DNA of 64,000 bases from Hyphomicrobium sp. LHD-15. GTDB lineage: Bacteria > Pseudomonadota > Alphaproteobacteria > Rhizobiales > Hyphomicrobiaceae. The stretch is from the NCBI RefSeq assembly GCF_031157355.1, contig NZ_JAVIFT010000002.1:482501-546500 (forward strand), read 5' to 3'. Numbering within the stretch: the first letter of the stretch is position 1; each line of letters begins with the position of its first letter. Of the stretch, positions 18,249-27,421 are shown in pieces. The translations under genes and the position numbers were made by a program. The notes under the pieces were generated by a model. It was not told the DNA's origin. It ran no database searches and worked only from the letters and a program-made list of their open reading frames with translations.

Positions 18249-18916
18249 TATAGTGCCTCCAAAGCAGATCGTCATAGTCTCCGGACCCGATGACCGGAGA
18301 TGCCATCAAATCGCGCGATGGAGACTTCTAGTTTCAGCGTGGGGCGCTGTCGCAGAGTGAACCCAAGGCGTGTTCGATGGCCTTATATGAACCGGCTTTT
18401 CTATAAAGGCAAGATGTTGCACAGAACGCTGACGGCATGATCTCTGAAGCACTGTCAGCATCTCAAAATTGAACAACATGAGTAAATAAGGATACTTCTC
18501 CAGCAAGTCTCCAGGGCGGGGGCGGTCCTGGATATTAATGCTGACCCAGCTGAGATGTTGTCATACTGCAGGGAAGTCTCTGGTCTGGATTGGTCTAGGA
18601 AATCCCAGTAAAGTTCTATTGGAGCTGACAAATTCTTCGATGCTCGCGGTGGCCGAGTTTGTGCTACATGGCATCAGGCGCGCGCCGCTGCTCCAAGGTT
18701 CTGAACTCCTTGTTGCAAATGCAGGGGCGCACCCGTATAAGTCCCGGCTGAGCCGCCCGGCGGGGCATGCCGTGGCGGCTTTTCATGCTTTTAAATCTGC
18801 GGATCCCGCAAGAAAGCATCCCTCGACGCGCTGCCTAAGGGCTTGGCGACGTGGAGGGTTTGTCCACCGCTTTTGCGGCCGGACTGCGGGTCGCTTCGTA
18901 TTCTAAGGAGAGCAAA
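18249..18916. other. 668-base gene-free region between csp and rpmI
   Basis: This divergent intergenic stretch is visibly lower in GC than its surroundings, especially 18300-18540. It should carry the csp leader and promoter on the left and the rpmI-rplT leader on the right. IF-3 (infC), often placed just before rpmI, is not here. A plus-strand frame at 18538-18906 has no protein character and ends inside the rpmI leader. I see no tRNA. Confidence 0.5.
18751..18792 (+). terminator. terminator-like hairpin in the rpmI leader
   Basis: AGCCGCC (18751-18757) pairs with GGCGGCT (18774-18780) and further CGG/CCG pairs inside; TTTCATGCTTTT follows. It is 137 bases before rpmI. It may attenuate the ribosomal-protein operon, since L20 operons are commonly autoregulated in their leader, or may end an upstream transcript. 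Confidence 0.45.
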
Positions 18917-19117
18917 ATGCCCAAGATGAAGACCAAGAGCGGCGCCAAAAAGCGCTTCAAAGTGACTGGGACCGGTAAGGTCAAGGCGGCTGCCCAGGGC
19001 AAACGCCACGGCATGATCAAACGTCACGCGAAGTTCATTCGCGATGCGCGCGGCACCATGGTGCTGAACGACAGCGACGCGAAGATCGTCAAGAAATACA
19101 TGCCGTACGCCCGCTGA
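18917..19117 (+). CDS. rpmI: 50S ribosomal protein L35
   Basis: A 66-aa basic protein, [20 protein letters not shown]..., the full length of L35, ending YMPYAR. It is part of the large subunit. The ATG at 18917 has AAGGAG 8 bases upstream. It is followed 49 bases later by rplT, the usual order. infC is not directly upstream here. Confidence 0.98.
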   Translation: MPKMKTKSGAKKRFKVTGTGKVKAAAQGKRHGMIKRHAKFIRDARGTMVLNDSDAKIVKKYMPYAR

Positions 19118-19166
19118 GCTTTCCAAAGCTCGCCGTTATCTCATTCCAGTCATAAGGACGTAAACC

Positions 19167-19532
19167 ATGGCTCGCGTAAAACGCGGTGTTACCGCCCACG
19201 CCAAGCACAAAAAGGTTCTGAAGGCCGCCAAGGGCTACTATGGCCGCCGCAAGAGCACCATCCGCGTCGCCAAGCAGGCTGTCGAAAAGGCACTGCAGTA
19301 TGGCTATCGCGATCGCAAGCGCCGCAAGCGCACGTTCCGCGCGCTCTGGATTCAGCGCATCAATGCCGCGACCCGCGAGCATGGCCTGACCTATGGCCGC
19401 TTTATCTTCGGCCTCTCGAAGGCGGGCATCGACATCGACCGCAAGGTGCTGGCCGATCTCGCCGTTCGCGATGCGGCTGCTTTCAAGGCGCTTGTCGACC
19501 AAGCGGCTGCAGCTGCAGGCAAGGCGGCCTGA
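19167..19532 (+). CDS. rplT: 50S ribosomal protein L20
   Basis: A 121-aa protein, [20 protein letters not shown]..., with the long basic N-terminal extension that enters 23S rRNA and a C-terminal globular domain. L20 is essential for early 50S assembly and in many bacteria represses its own operon. Cotranscribed with rpmI and probably with pheS-pheT downstream. Confidence 0.98.
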   Translation: MARVKRGVTAHAKHKKVLKAAKGYYGRRKSTIRVAKQAVEKALQYGYRDRKRRKRTFRALWIQRINAATREHGLTYGRFIFGLSKAGIDIDRKVLADLAVRDAAAFKALVDQAAAAAGKAA

Positions 19533-19643
19533 TCCTTCTTTCCTTGCTCGGAAGTCTTGGCCGCGCGATGACTGGGATGATCCCGGCGTCGGCGGCCTTT
19601 TCCTACGTGGCTCGTCCGAAGCCCGCGCAATGGTAGGCATGGA

Positions 19644-20732
19644 ATGACTGGTACGACCGGAACTGGCACGATCGAACTCGATACACTCAAGAGCGAGCTC
19701 TTGGCCCAGATTGCGGCTGCGAAAGATCTCACGCAGCTCGAGGCCGTGCGCGTGACCGCGCTCGGCAAGAAGGGCGCGATCGCGGCGCAGATGTCGAAGC
19801 TCGCGACCTTGCCTCCCGAGGAGCGCAAAGCGTTCGGCGCCGCCAACAACGCGGTGAAAGAAGCGGTCACGCAGTCGCTCGACTTGCGCAAGGCGGATCT
19901 CGAAGGCGCAGCCCTCGAAGCTCGCCTCGAAAGCGAACGGGCCGACGTGACGCTGCCGGTGCGCCTCGGGCCGGAGGCGCTGGGGCGCATCCACCCGGTG
20001 AGCCAAGTCTTCGACGAGTGCGTCGAGATCTTCGCCGATCTCGGTTTCGACGTGGCCGAAGGGCCGGATATCGAAACCGACGAGATGAACTTCGACAAGC
20101 TCAACATTCCGGCCGAGCATCCCGCGCGGCAGGAGCACGACACGTTCTATTTTCCGGCCAAGCCCGACGGCTCGCGGCTGCTTCTGCGGACGCATACGAG
20201 CCCGGTGCAGATCCGCACCATGGTGAGCCGCAAGCCGCCGATCCGCATCATCGCGCCGGGGCGCGTCTATCGCAGCGACAGCGATCAGACGCACACGCCG
20301 ATGTTCCATCAGATCGAAGGCCTCGTCATCGACGAGACGACCCACATGGGTCATCTCAAGTGGGTGCTCGAAGAGTTCTGCAAGGCGTTCTTTGAAGTGT
20401 CGGACGTGAAGATGCGCTTTCGCGCATCGCACTTTCCGTTCACCGAGCCGTCGATGGAAGTCGACATCGGTGCGGAAGCCATCGGCAAGCCGGGGCAGTG
20501 GCTCGAAATTCTCGGCTGCGGGATGGTGCATCCGAACGTGCTTCGGAATTGCGGGCTCGATCCCGACAAGTACCAGGGCTTCGCGTTCGGCATGGGGCTC
20601 GACCGGCTGACGATGCTGAAGTACGGCGTGCCGGATCTGCGCGCGTTTTTCGCGGCCGATCTCAGGTGGCTGCGCCACTACGGCTTTTCCGTGCTCGACG
20701 TTCCGACGCTCGGCGGCGGGTTGTCGAGCTGA
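19644..20732 (+). CDS. pheS: phenylalanine-tRNA ligase alpha subunit
   Basis: A 362-aa class II aminoacyl-tRNA synthetase catalytic subunit. An N-terminal coiled-coil (about 10-100) that contacts tRNA-Phe is followed by class II motifs: [20 protein letters not shown] (motif 1 area), [10 protein letters not shown] (motif 2) and [17 protein letters not shown] (motif 3). Works as an alpha2-beta2 tetramer with PheT. The gene lies 111 bases after rplT and 57 before pheT, the usual order. Confidence 0.98.
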   Translation: MTGTTGTGTIELDTLKSELLAQIAAAKDLTQLEAVRVTALGKKGAIAAQMSKLATLPPEERKAFGAANNAVKEAVTQSLDLRKADLEGAALEARLESERADVTLPVRLGPEALGRIHPVSQVFDECVEIFADLGFDVAEGPDIETDEMNFDKLNIPAEHPARQEHDTFYFPAKPDGSRLLLRTHTSPVQIRTMVSRKPPIRIIAPGRVYRSDSDQTHTPMFHQIEGLVIDETTHMGHLKWVLEEFCKAFFEVSDVKMRFRASHFPFTEPSMEVDIGAEAIGKPGQWLEILGCGMVHPNVLRNCGLDPDKYQGFAFGMGLDRLTMLKYGVPDLRAFFAADLRWLRHYGFSVLDVPTLGGGLSS

Positions 20733-20789
20733 TTTTTCTCCCTCGCCCTCTGCCTGAAAGACCGGGAAGAGGGGATCACGGAGCACCCC

Positions 20790-23222
20790 ATGAAGTTCAC
20801 GCTCTCCTGGCTCAAGGACCATCTCAAGACCAAGGCGACGGTCGACGAGATCTCGACCAAGCTTTCGGCAATCGGGCTCGAGGTGGAAAGCGTCGAGGAC
20901 CCGGCGGCCAAGCTCGGCGCGTTCCGCGTCGCGCGGATCGTGGAAGCCAAGCGCCATCCGAATGCCGACAAGCTGCAGGTGGTGCAGGTCGAGGTCGAGA
21001 AGGGGCAGCCGCTGCTGGAAGTGGTGTGCGGAGCGCCGAATGCGCGCGCCGGCATGATCAGCGTGTTCGCGCCGCTCGGCACCTACATTCCCGGCTCCAA
21101 GATCACGCTCGAGAAGAAGCCGGTACGCGGCGTCGTCTCGAACGGCATGATGTGCTCGGCGGCGGAGCTCGAGCTTGCCGCCGACAGCGAGGGCATTCTC
21201 GATCTTCCGGCCGAAATGGCCGAGCATGTGGGCGCCCGCTACATCGATGCGGCAGGTCTCAACGACCCGGTGTTCGAGGTGAAACTCACGCCGAACCGGC
21301 CGGACTGCACGGGCGTGCGCGGCATCGCGCGCGATCTCGCGGCGGCGGGGCTCGGGACGCTCAAGGACGAAAAGACGATCGCCGGCGTCGAGGGTGGCTT
21401 CGACAATCCGATCGCGATCGAGCTCGAATTCCCGAAGGGCGCGGAAAGCGCATGTCCGGTGTTTGCCGCCCGCCTCGTCAAAGGCGTTACCAATGGGCCT
21501 TCGCCCGAGTGGCTGCAGACGCGGCTGCGCGCCGTGGGGCTGCGGCCGATCAATGCGCTGGTCGATGTCACGAACTACATCAGCCAGGATCGCGGGCGGC
21601 CGTTGCACGTCTATGACGCCGACAAGCTCAAGGGCGCGGTGCGGGCACGACTCGGCAAGGCCGGCGAGACGTTCACCGGGCTCGACGGAAAAGAGCATAC
21701 GGTCGACGAGACGATGTGCGTGATCGCCGACGACAGCGGCCCGCTCGCGCTTGGCGGCATCATCGGCGGAGAAGCTTCGGGTTCCACCGAGCAAACCACC
21801 AACGTGCTGATCGAGAGCGCGTATTTCGATCCGCTGCGCACGGCCGCGACGGGCCGCAAGACCGGTCTTGTGACGGATGCGCGTTATCGCTTCGAGCGCG
21901 GCGTCGATCCAGAGAGCGTGCTGGCGGGGCTCGATCTCGCGACGCAGATGATTCACAAGCTCTGCGGCGGCAAGCCGTCCAAGGCGACCGTTGCCGGTCA
22001 TGTGCCGGACAACAAGCGCGCCATCGTGTTCGATATCGGCCGCGTGGAAAAGCTCTCGGGTCTTTCGCTGCCGGGCGCCGAAATCAAGACCATTCTCGAA
22101 ACGCTTGGCTGTGTGCTGGTCGGCGAAGGGGATGTGGTGGAAGTCACGGCACCCTCGTGGCGGCCGGATATTCATGGTGCGGCGGATCTCGTGGAAGAGG
22201 TCGTGCGCATCGCCGGCATCGACCGCATTCCGGCGACGCCGTTGCCCCGCACTAGCGGCGTGTCGCGGGCGGTGCTCACCGACAAGCAGAAGCGTGCGCG
22301 CCGCGCCCGCCGTCTGCTGGCGGCCCGAGGCTTCGTGGAAGCCGTGACGTGGTCTTTCCTGCCCAAGCCGCAGGCCGAGACGTTCGGCGCGGGCAGCACG
22401 CTCGTAGAGCTTGCCAATCCGATTTCGGTGGATCTCGCGGTCATGCGGCCGAGCCTGCTGCCGGGCCTGGTGACGGCCGTCGAGCGCAACCGCAATCGCG
22501 GGTTCGCCGATGTGGCGCTGTTCGAGCTGGGCCAGGCCTATCGCGGAGAGACACCGCAGGATCAGTATCTGGCCGCGGCCGGCGTACGGGCCGGAACGGC
22601 AGGTGCTTCCGGTGGCGGACGCCATTGGGACGGCAAGGCGCAGGCGGTTTCGGTGTTCGACGCGAAGGCCGATGCGGTGGCCATCCTCACGGCGCTGGGT
22701 GTCGACCCCGCCAAGGCGCAGGTCACGCGCGATGCGCCGGCCTGGTATCACCCTGGGCGCTCCGGCACATTGCGGCTCGGTCCCAAGACCGTGCTCGCCT
22801 ACTTCGGCGAGATCAATCCGAAGACGCTCGCCGTGCTCGACGTGGCGGGGCCGGTGGTCGGCTTCGAAGTGTTCATCGATGCGCTTCCGCCGGAGAAGCG
22901 GAAGAGCCGGGCCAAGGCGCCGCTCGATCAATCGGATCTGCTGGCGGTCAAGCGCGACTTCGCGTTCATCCTGGATCGCGGCGTTCATGCCGGTGATGTG
23001 GTGCGGGCCGCGCTCGGCGCCGACAAGGCGCTGATCGACAGCGTCACCGTGTTCGACGTGTTCGAGGGCGGCGCGCTCGCGGCCGAGGGCAAGAAATCCG
23101 TCGCGATCGAGGTCACGCTGCAACCCAAGACCGAGACGCTGACCGACAAGGCCATCGACGCGATCGCGCAGAAGGTCATCGCCGACGTGAAGAAGGCGAC
23201 CGGCGGCGAAATCCGGAGCTAG
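20790..23222 (+). CDS. pheT: phenylalanine-tRNA ligase beta subunit
   Basis: An 810-aa subunit with the standard domains: EMAP-type tRNA-binding domain (about 40-150), B3/B4 editing domain (about 210-380), B5 (about 400-470), a catalytic-like core, and a C-terminal anticodon-binding FDX-ACB domain (about 715-808, VKRDFAFILDRGVHAGDVVR). Starts MKFTLSWLKDHLKTKATVDE. It edits Tyr-tRNA-Phe and binds the tRNA. The 4-kb open frame on the opposite strand across rplT-pheT is a shadow caused by high GC. Confidence 0.98.
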   Translation: MKFTLSWLKDHLKTKATVDEISTKLSAIGLEVESVEDPAAKLGAFRVARIVEAKRHPNADKLQVVQVEVEKGQPLLEVVCGAPNARAGMISVFAPLGTYIPGSKITLEKKPVRGVVSNGMMCSAAELELAADSEGILDLPAEMAEHVGARYIDAAGLNDPVFEVKLTPNRPDCTGVRGIARDLAAAGLGTLKDEKTIAGVEGGFDNPIAIELEFPKGAESACPVFAARLVKGVTNGPSPEWLQTRLRAVGLRPINALVDVTNYISQDRGRPLHVYDADKLKGAVRARLGKAGETFTGLDGKEHTVDETMCVIADDSGPLALGGIIGGEASGSTEQTTNVLIESAYFDPLRTAATGRKTGLVTDARYRFERGVDPESVLAGLDLATQMIHKLCGGKPSKATVAGHVPDNKRAIVFDIGRVEKLSGLSLPGAEIKTILETLGCVLVGEGDVVEVTAPSWRPDIHGAADLVEEVVRIAGIDRIPATPLPRTSGVSRAVLTDKQKRARRARRLLAARGFVEAVTWSFLPKPQAETFGAGSTLVELANPISVDLAVMRPSLLPGLVTAVERNRNRGFADVALFELGQAYRGETPQDQYLAAAGVRAGTAGASGGGRHWDGKAQAVSVFDAKADAVAILTALGVDPAKAQVTRDAPAWYHPGRSGTLRLGPKTVLAYFGEINPKTLAVLDVAGPVVGFEVFIDALPPEKRKSRAKAPLDQSDLLAVKRDFAFILDRGVHAGDVVRAALGADKALIDSVTVFDVFEGGALAAEGKKSVAIEVTLQPKTETLTDKAIDAIAQKVIADVKKATGGEIRS

Positions 23223-23358
23223 GACGTTTCGTTTGTGCGGCGGGGGGCTGCCACGCTTCCGGTTCGCTCCGGGGCAGGCTCGCGGCTACGCTCCTCCTAT
23301 CGATATTCTGTCGCCGTCCTTTAACGATTTCTGGTAATAGACTGCGCGGCTGGATAGG

Positions 23359-23456
23359 GCGCGATTGCTTCGCTTTGAAGCGAAATCTCGCTCTAAACTT
23401 TTGATGAGCCCAATGATTCACGCTTCGGACTGATGGGTCCGAAGCGATCATGGGCT
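23359..23456. repeat. two-hairpin intergenic repeat, copy 1
   Basis: Hairpin A: GATTGCTTCGC (from 23363) opposite GAAGCGAAATC. Hairpin B (23407-23456): AGCCCA...CGCTTCGGA pairs with TCCGAAGCG...TGGGCT. Copies 2 and 3 lie at 31708-31865 and 33179-33253. The outer arms change together between copies (AGCCCA/TGGGCT here, GAGACC/GGTCTC elsewhere), which argues for a conserved RNA or DNA hairpin. It ends 18 bases before the NDH-2 start codon. Confidence 0.75.
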
Positions 23457-23474
23457 GGGTGCGGGAGACACGAG

Positions 23475-24851
23475 ATGGTTGCCGACGTCAGCGCGAGTGG
23501 TTCTGCTCCTCTGGTGATACCGAGGCCGGATTTGCATCACATCATCGTGGTTGGAGGCGGCGCAGGCGGGCTTGAGCTTGCGACGGCGCTGGGCGACAAG
23601 CTCGGCCGCGATACTTGGTTTCGCAAAAAGCGGGCTGCGATCACGCTCGTCGATCGTTCTCGCACGCACATCTGGAAGCCGCTGCTGCACGAAATCGCCG
23701 CCGGCAGCATGGATGTCGACCGGCACGAAGTCGAATACATGGCGCAGGGCCATTGGCACGGCTTCAAGTATCGCTACGGCGAGATGATCGGTCTCGATCG
23801 GGCGAAGAAGCTCGTGCATCTGGCGCGTACCGTCGATGAGGACGGGCGCGAAGTGACCCCCGATCGCTGGCTGCCTTACGATACGCTGGTTATTGCCGTC
23901 GGTAGCGTCTCGAATGATTTCGGCGTGACGGGTGTCAAGCAGCACGCTCTGATGCTCGATACGCCCGAGCAAGCCGAGCGCTTCAACCGCCGCCTCATCA
24001 ATGCCTGCGTGCGCGCCAATACCCAGGCTACGCCGATCCGGCCCGAGCAGCTTCATGTCTCGATCATCGGGGCGGGTGCGACGGGTACGGAGTTGTCGGC
24101 GGAGCTGCACGGCACCGCGCGTGGCGTGGTGGCGTTCGGGCTCGACAAGATCAATCCTGAGAAAGATATCAAGATCACGCTGATTGAAGCTGCCGATCGG
24201 ATCGTGCCGGCGCTGCCGCCGCGTATTTCTCAGGCTACAAAGGACATTCTGACGAACCTCAACGTGGACGTGCGCACCAATGCGCGCGTGACGGAAGTGA
24301 CGGATACCGGCGTCAAGCTCGCCTCCGGCGATTTCATTCCGTCCGAACTCGTGGTCTGGGCCGCCGGCGTCAAGGGACCGGACGTTCTCAAGAACTTGGA
24401 TGGCCTCGAGATCAGCCGCTCTACGCAGCTCGTCGTCAAACAGACGCTCGAGACCACACTCGATCCGGACATCTTCGCGATGGGCGATTGCGCCTATCTG
24501 GTTCCGCCCGGCGAGACGCTCCCTATTGCGCCGCGTGCGCAGGCGGCCCACCAGGAAGCCTCGCATCTCGTCAAGCAGATCGTGGCCCGACTGAACGGGC
24601 AGCCGCTCAAGCCTTTCAAGTATCGCGACTTCGGCTCGCTGGTGTCGCTCGGTCATTATTCGACCGTCGGAAGCCTCATGGGCTTCGTGACCGGACGGAA
24701 CATGTTGATCGAGGGGTTCGTCGCCAAGCTCATGTATCGCTCGCTTTACAAGATGCACGAGACGGCGCTGCACGGATACTGGAAGGTGGCGCTGGATTCT
24801 GTTTCGCGCCTCCTGACGCGCCGGACGGAGCCGCACGTCAAGCTGCACTGA
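23475..24851 (+). CDS. ndh: type II NADH dehydrogenase (NDH-2 family)
   Basis: A 458-aa FAD-dependent oxidoreductase that moves electrons from NADH to quinone without pumping protons. The FAD motif IIVVGGGAGGLELATAL is at about residue 20-36, the NADH motif VSIIGAGATGTELSAELHG at about 195, and the C-terminal FAD contact DIFAMGDCAYL at about 335. The C-terminal segment (about 400-450, GRNMLIEGFVAKLMYRSLYK) is the membrane-binding helix typical of NDH-2. ATG at 23475 with GGGAGA upstream; an in-frame ATG at 23433 lies inside a repeat and is rejected. Confidence 0.92.
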   Translation: MVADVSASGSAPLVIPRPDLHHIIVVGGGAGGLELATALGDKLGRDTWFRKKRAAITLVDRSRTHIWKPLLHEIAAGSMDVDRHEVEYMAQGHWHGFKYRYGEMIGLDRAKKLVHLARTVDEDGREVTPDRWLPYDTLVIAVGSVSNDFGVTGVKQHALMLDTPEQAERFNRRLINACVRANTQATPIRPEQLHVSIIGAGATGTELSAELHGTARGVVAFGLDKINPEKDIKITLIEAADRIVPALPPRISQATKDILTNLNVDVRTNARVTEVTDTGVKLASGDFIPSELVVWAAGVKGPDVLKNLDGLEISRSTQLVVKQTLETTLDPDIFAMGDCAYLVPPGETLPIAPRAQAAHQEASHLVKQIVARLNGQPLKPFKYRDFGSLVSLGHYSTVGSLMGFVTGRNMLIEGFVAKLMYRSLYKMHETALHGYWKVALDSVSRLLTRRTEPHVKLH

Positions 24852-24853
24852 GA

Positions 24854-24888
24854 GGCAGCGGGCAACAGGCAGGCGGCAGGGAGCAGGC
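24854..24888. repeat. degenerate 7-bp tandem repeat GGCANNN (locus B)
   Basis: Five heptamers in phase: GGCAGCG, GGCAACA, GGCAGGC, GGCAGGG, AGCAGGC. It begins 2 bases after the NDH-2 stop and ends 9 bases before the next start codon, so it also occupies the place where a ribosome site would be. Same pattern as 12084-12118 and 55965-55992. Confidence 0.6.
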
Positions 24889-24897
24889 ATCGGCAAC

Positions 24898-25332
24898 ATG
24901 GCGCAGGACGTACATGCGACCGGGCAATGCCTGTGTGGGGCCGTGCACTTCAGAGTCGCCGGGCCGCCGATCTGGATGGCGCAATGCCATTGCCGGGATT
25001 GCCAGCGCGCTTCCGGAACCGGGCACATGTCGAACGCCATCTTCAAGCTGGCGGATGTTGAGATCGTCGGCGAGACCGCGAGCTATGCGAGCGAGGCCGA
25101 CAGCGGCGCTACTCTGGCGCGCCATTTCTGCCCGACGTGCGGGTCACGCCTGTTCAGCGTCAACTCGGCGCGGCCGTGGCTGATCATCATGGCGGTGGGT
25201 GCCTTCGACGACACGCGCTGGTTCAAGCCGCAGATGGTGCTCTACACCAAGAGCCGGGCGGCGTGGGACCACACCACCGATCAGGTTCCCAATTTCGAAG
25301 GCATGCCGCCGCCTCCGCCACCCAAGTCGTAG
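24898..25332 (+). CDS. GFA-family zinc protein (glutathione-dependent formaldehyde-activating-like)
   Basis: A 144-aa protein with the zinc-binding Cys sets of the GFA (Mss4-like) fold: TGQCLCGAVHF, AQCHCRDCQRASG and FCPTCGSRLF. Gfa speeds the reaction of formaldehyde with glutathione in some methylotrophs, but most members of this family are unassigned, and this one is only loosely similar. A Pro-rich tail ends the protein. Placed 46 bases after NDH-2; no strong ribosome site because the heptamer repeat fills the gap. Confidence 0.8.
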   Translation: MAQDVHATGQCLCGAVHFRVAGPPIWMAQCHCRDCQRASGTGHMSNAIFKLADVEIVGETASYASEADSGATLARHFCPTCGSRLFSVNSARPWLIIMAVGAFDDTRWFKPQMVLYTKSRAAWDHTTDQVPNFEGMPPPPPPKS

Positions 25333-25539
25333 CTGCTCTGTCGTTCCAGGCCTTGTGCCCCGGACGTGAATCCTCGGCCTAAAGCCGAGGAGGGGCAGGC
25401 GTGCCGGCTGTTGCCTGGCTGCTTTCATACCGCTTTGGCGTCAGATCCATCCAATTTTACGAAACCCTTCAACTAGGAATTGACGGGGAGCTGTTAGGGT
25501 TTCTGCCACGGGTCAGAGGGCCTGCAGGAGGACGCTCCC

Positions 25540-25806
25540 GTGTGTGAGCTGAGCGCAGTCTTTATGTTCGTGATGGCGCACTTGGTGGCCTGGCATGCGC
25601 TGGGCGGCGGCTGGCGCGGTGCGGCGCGGGCGCCGTTCGCGGTGATGGTGCCGGCGGTCGCGCTCTTGGTGCTCAACGCCGTCTTCTACGATTCCTACCA
25701 GGGCCTGCTGCTTCGGCTCTGGGCGTTGATCAGCTGGGAATTTTTGTATCTGTTCGGCTATGTCACGCTACGGATGATGATGCGCTCTACCCCGGTTCGC
25801 TCGTAG
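25540..25806 (+). CDS. small membrane protein, unknown
   Basis: An 88-aa product with three hydrophobic segments (about 5-22, 31-48 and 58-78, with VMVPAVALLVLNAVFYDSYQ). It starts with GTG (CCCGTGTGTGAGCTG); a downstream ATG at codon 8 is the alternative. It converges with the minus-strand gene at 25819, 12 bases away. No family recognised. Confidence 0.55.
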   Translation: MCELSAVFMFVMAHLVAWHALGGGWRGAARAPFAVMVPAVALLVLNAVFYDSYQGLLLRLWALISWEFLYLFGYVTLRMMMRSTPVRS

Positions 25807-25818
25807 CGAGTTCACAGC

Positions 25819-27201
25819 CTAGGGTTTGCCCTGCAGGTAACCGATCCGCCCGCCGGATTCCTCGCGCAGCCGTTCGAGATGCTTCAGAAGCTCGGCGGGA
25901 TGCAGCGGGAGCCCCGTCGCTTTGACGCTGTCCTCCTCGAGATTGGCGAGGATCGGCATCAGCTGCTCGGCGGATTTGTGCAGCATCACGATGGTCGCCA
26001 CGCAGTTGCGAGTCATGTTGCGCGGGACTTTCGGGATGACGCCCGAGAGCAGGTTTTTCGCGCGGTCCGAGAGATAGCTCGACAGTCGCCCGAAGACGGC
26101 AATCAGGCTCACGAAGAAGTCTTCGCGGAAGCGGTAGTCCCGCGTCTCCATCCATTCGAAGAACTTCGTCATGATCATATCCTGCCGGCGCAGGACGGGC
26201 GTGATGCGGTAGTCCTGCCATTCGGCCACGAGATCGAAGCGCGGATCGATGTCGATGTCGCCCGGCGCATAAGTCTCCCTGGCCTTGACGCCGATGCTCT
26301 TGAAGAACTCCCGGTTCTTGTTCTGGTCGAGCCGGGTCTTGAACGCCGGCACATCGATCGCGCCACCGCTGGCGTCGGCATAGGCCTGCGAGACGAGCTT
26401 GGCGCAGAACAGAGTTTTCCGGCCCTTGAGGCGCATCGTGAAATCATAAGGGATGTGCGGCGCCTTGCCGGTCTTGGTGGCTTCGATGCGCTCATAGGCG
26501 AGCTGGGCCGCCTTGGCTGCTATCTCGGCGTCCTTGAAGCGATAGAGAACCGCGCGGCCGAGGCCGTGGTCGAGAACATGGGCAAGCGAATTGATGACCG
26601 AGCCATCCTCGATCAGCGCTTCCACGACCCAGTGCTGGCCCTGTGGGTCGATGTAGATGATCGCGGTGTGGCTGAACTGCGTGTCGACATCGCCGATGCG
26701 CGCGATCGCTGCACTGTTGTGGGCGCTGCCACGAACGAGGATGACGTCGCCCGAGCGGAACGGGATGTTGTGGCCGTTGTAGAAGGCCGGGTTGACGAGG
26801 GTGTTGTGGGCGCTGCCCGAGAAACCGCGCTTGGTTTTTTCGTCGGCGACGAGGCGCGGATTTCCGGCGGCGATTTCGCCCAGGATGTCGCTTGCGTAAC
26901 GGGCGAGGCGAAGTACGTCTCTCAGCGCCGTTTCGGCCGCGCGATCGAGCAAGCCGTTGGATTGCCAGGAGGCGATGCGGTCGCGCAGGCGGATGCGGGC
27001 GGCGAACAGGCTGTTCAGCAGATGCGGGGCAGCGCTTGCAATCTCGTAGCGGTCCGTGGCCACCACATCGGGGTCGTGAAGCGTCTGATAAAGCGTTTGC
27101 AGCGCGGCCGTGAGCTCGGCGGATGTTTCATAGCGCCCGTCTGCAACGGCGCTGATTTGTGAAAGCCGCTGTTCGATTCCGCTGATCACCGATCGCTGCA
27201 C
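25819..27201 (-). CDS. YiiX/DUF830-like permuted papain-type peptidase or amidase, large form
   Basis: A 460-aa cytoplasmic protein. The middle part (about 140-300) carries the signature of the YiiX/YebB group of permuted NlpC/P60-like enzymes: IPFRSGDVILVRGSAHNSAA, TQFSHTAIIYI (candidate catalytic His), VVEALIEDGSVIN, IPYDFTMRLKG and LFCAKLVSQAYADA (candidate Cys nucleophile). N-terminal (1-125) and C-terminal (300-460) helical regions are extra compared with the roughly 200-aa E. coli YiiX. The substrate is unknown, possibly a lipid amide or peptide bond. Confidence in the fold is higher than in the function. Confidence 0.75.
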   Translation of the reverse strand: MQRSVISGIEQRLSQISAVADGRYETSAELTAALQTLYQTLHDPDVVATDRYEIASAAPHLLNSLFAARIRLRDRIASWQSNGLLDRAAETALRDVLRLARYASDILGEIAAGNPRLVADEKTKRGFSGSAHNTLVNPAFYNGHNIPFRSGDVILVRGSAHNSAAIARIGDVDTQFSHTAIIYIDPQGQHWVVEALIEDGSVINSLAHVLDHGLGRAVLYRFKDAEIAAKAAQLAYERIEATKTGKAPHIPYDFTMRLKGRKTLFCAKLVSQAYADASGGAIDVPAFKTRLDQNKNREFFKSIGVKARETYAPGDIDIDPRFDLVAEWQDYRITPVLRRQDMIMTKFFEWMETRDYRFREDFFVSLIAVFGRLSSYLSDRAKNLLSGVIPKVPRNMTRNCVATIVMLHKSAEQLMPILANLEEDSVKATGLPLHPAELLKHLERLREESGGRIGYLQGKP

Positions 27202-27421
27202 GGTATTCCCCCCGGTCCTGGTTCCGCCCCACTGGACATGTCGCAGTTTTTTACGACAGCAATCCGGGCCGGAAAATGCTCAGGCCCACATTATATCGCT
27301 GGGGCCGGGTGTTCCGGCCCCAGATCATCTTACGATCCCAATCGGCAGAGTGCGCAATATTGCGAGGCTTCGGCGGCGCATCGCGTTCGATCGTGGTAAA
27401 AACGCGCCGGAAGCTTTGCGT

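Noticed and set aside
19089-23123. A 4-kb open frame on the minus strand across rplT, pheS and pheT
   Set aside because: Antisense to well-known essential genes; low-complexity Arg/His-rich translation typical of GC-driven shadow frames.
24854-24888. The heptamer array as a CRISPR or VNTR
   Set aside because: Units are 7 bp, degenerate and without spacers; not a CRISPR array.
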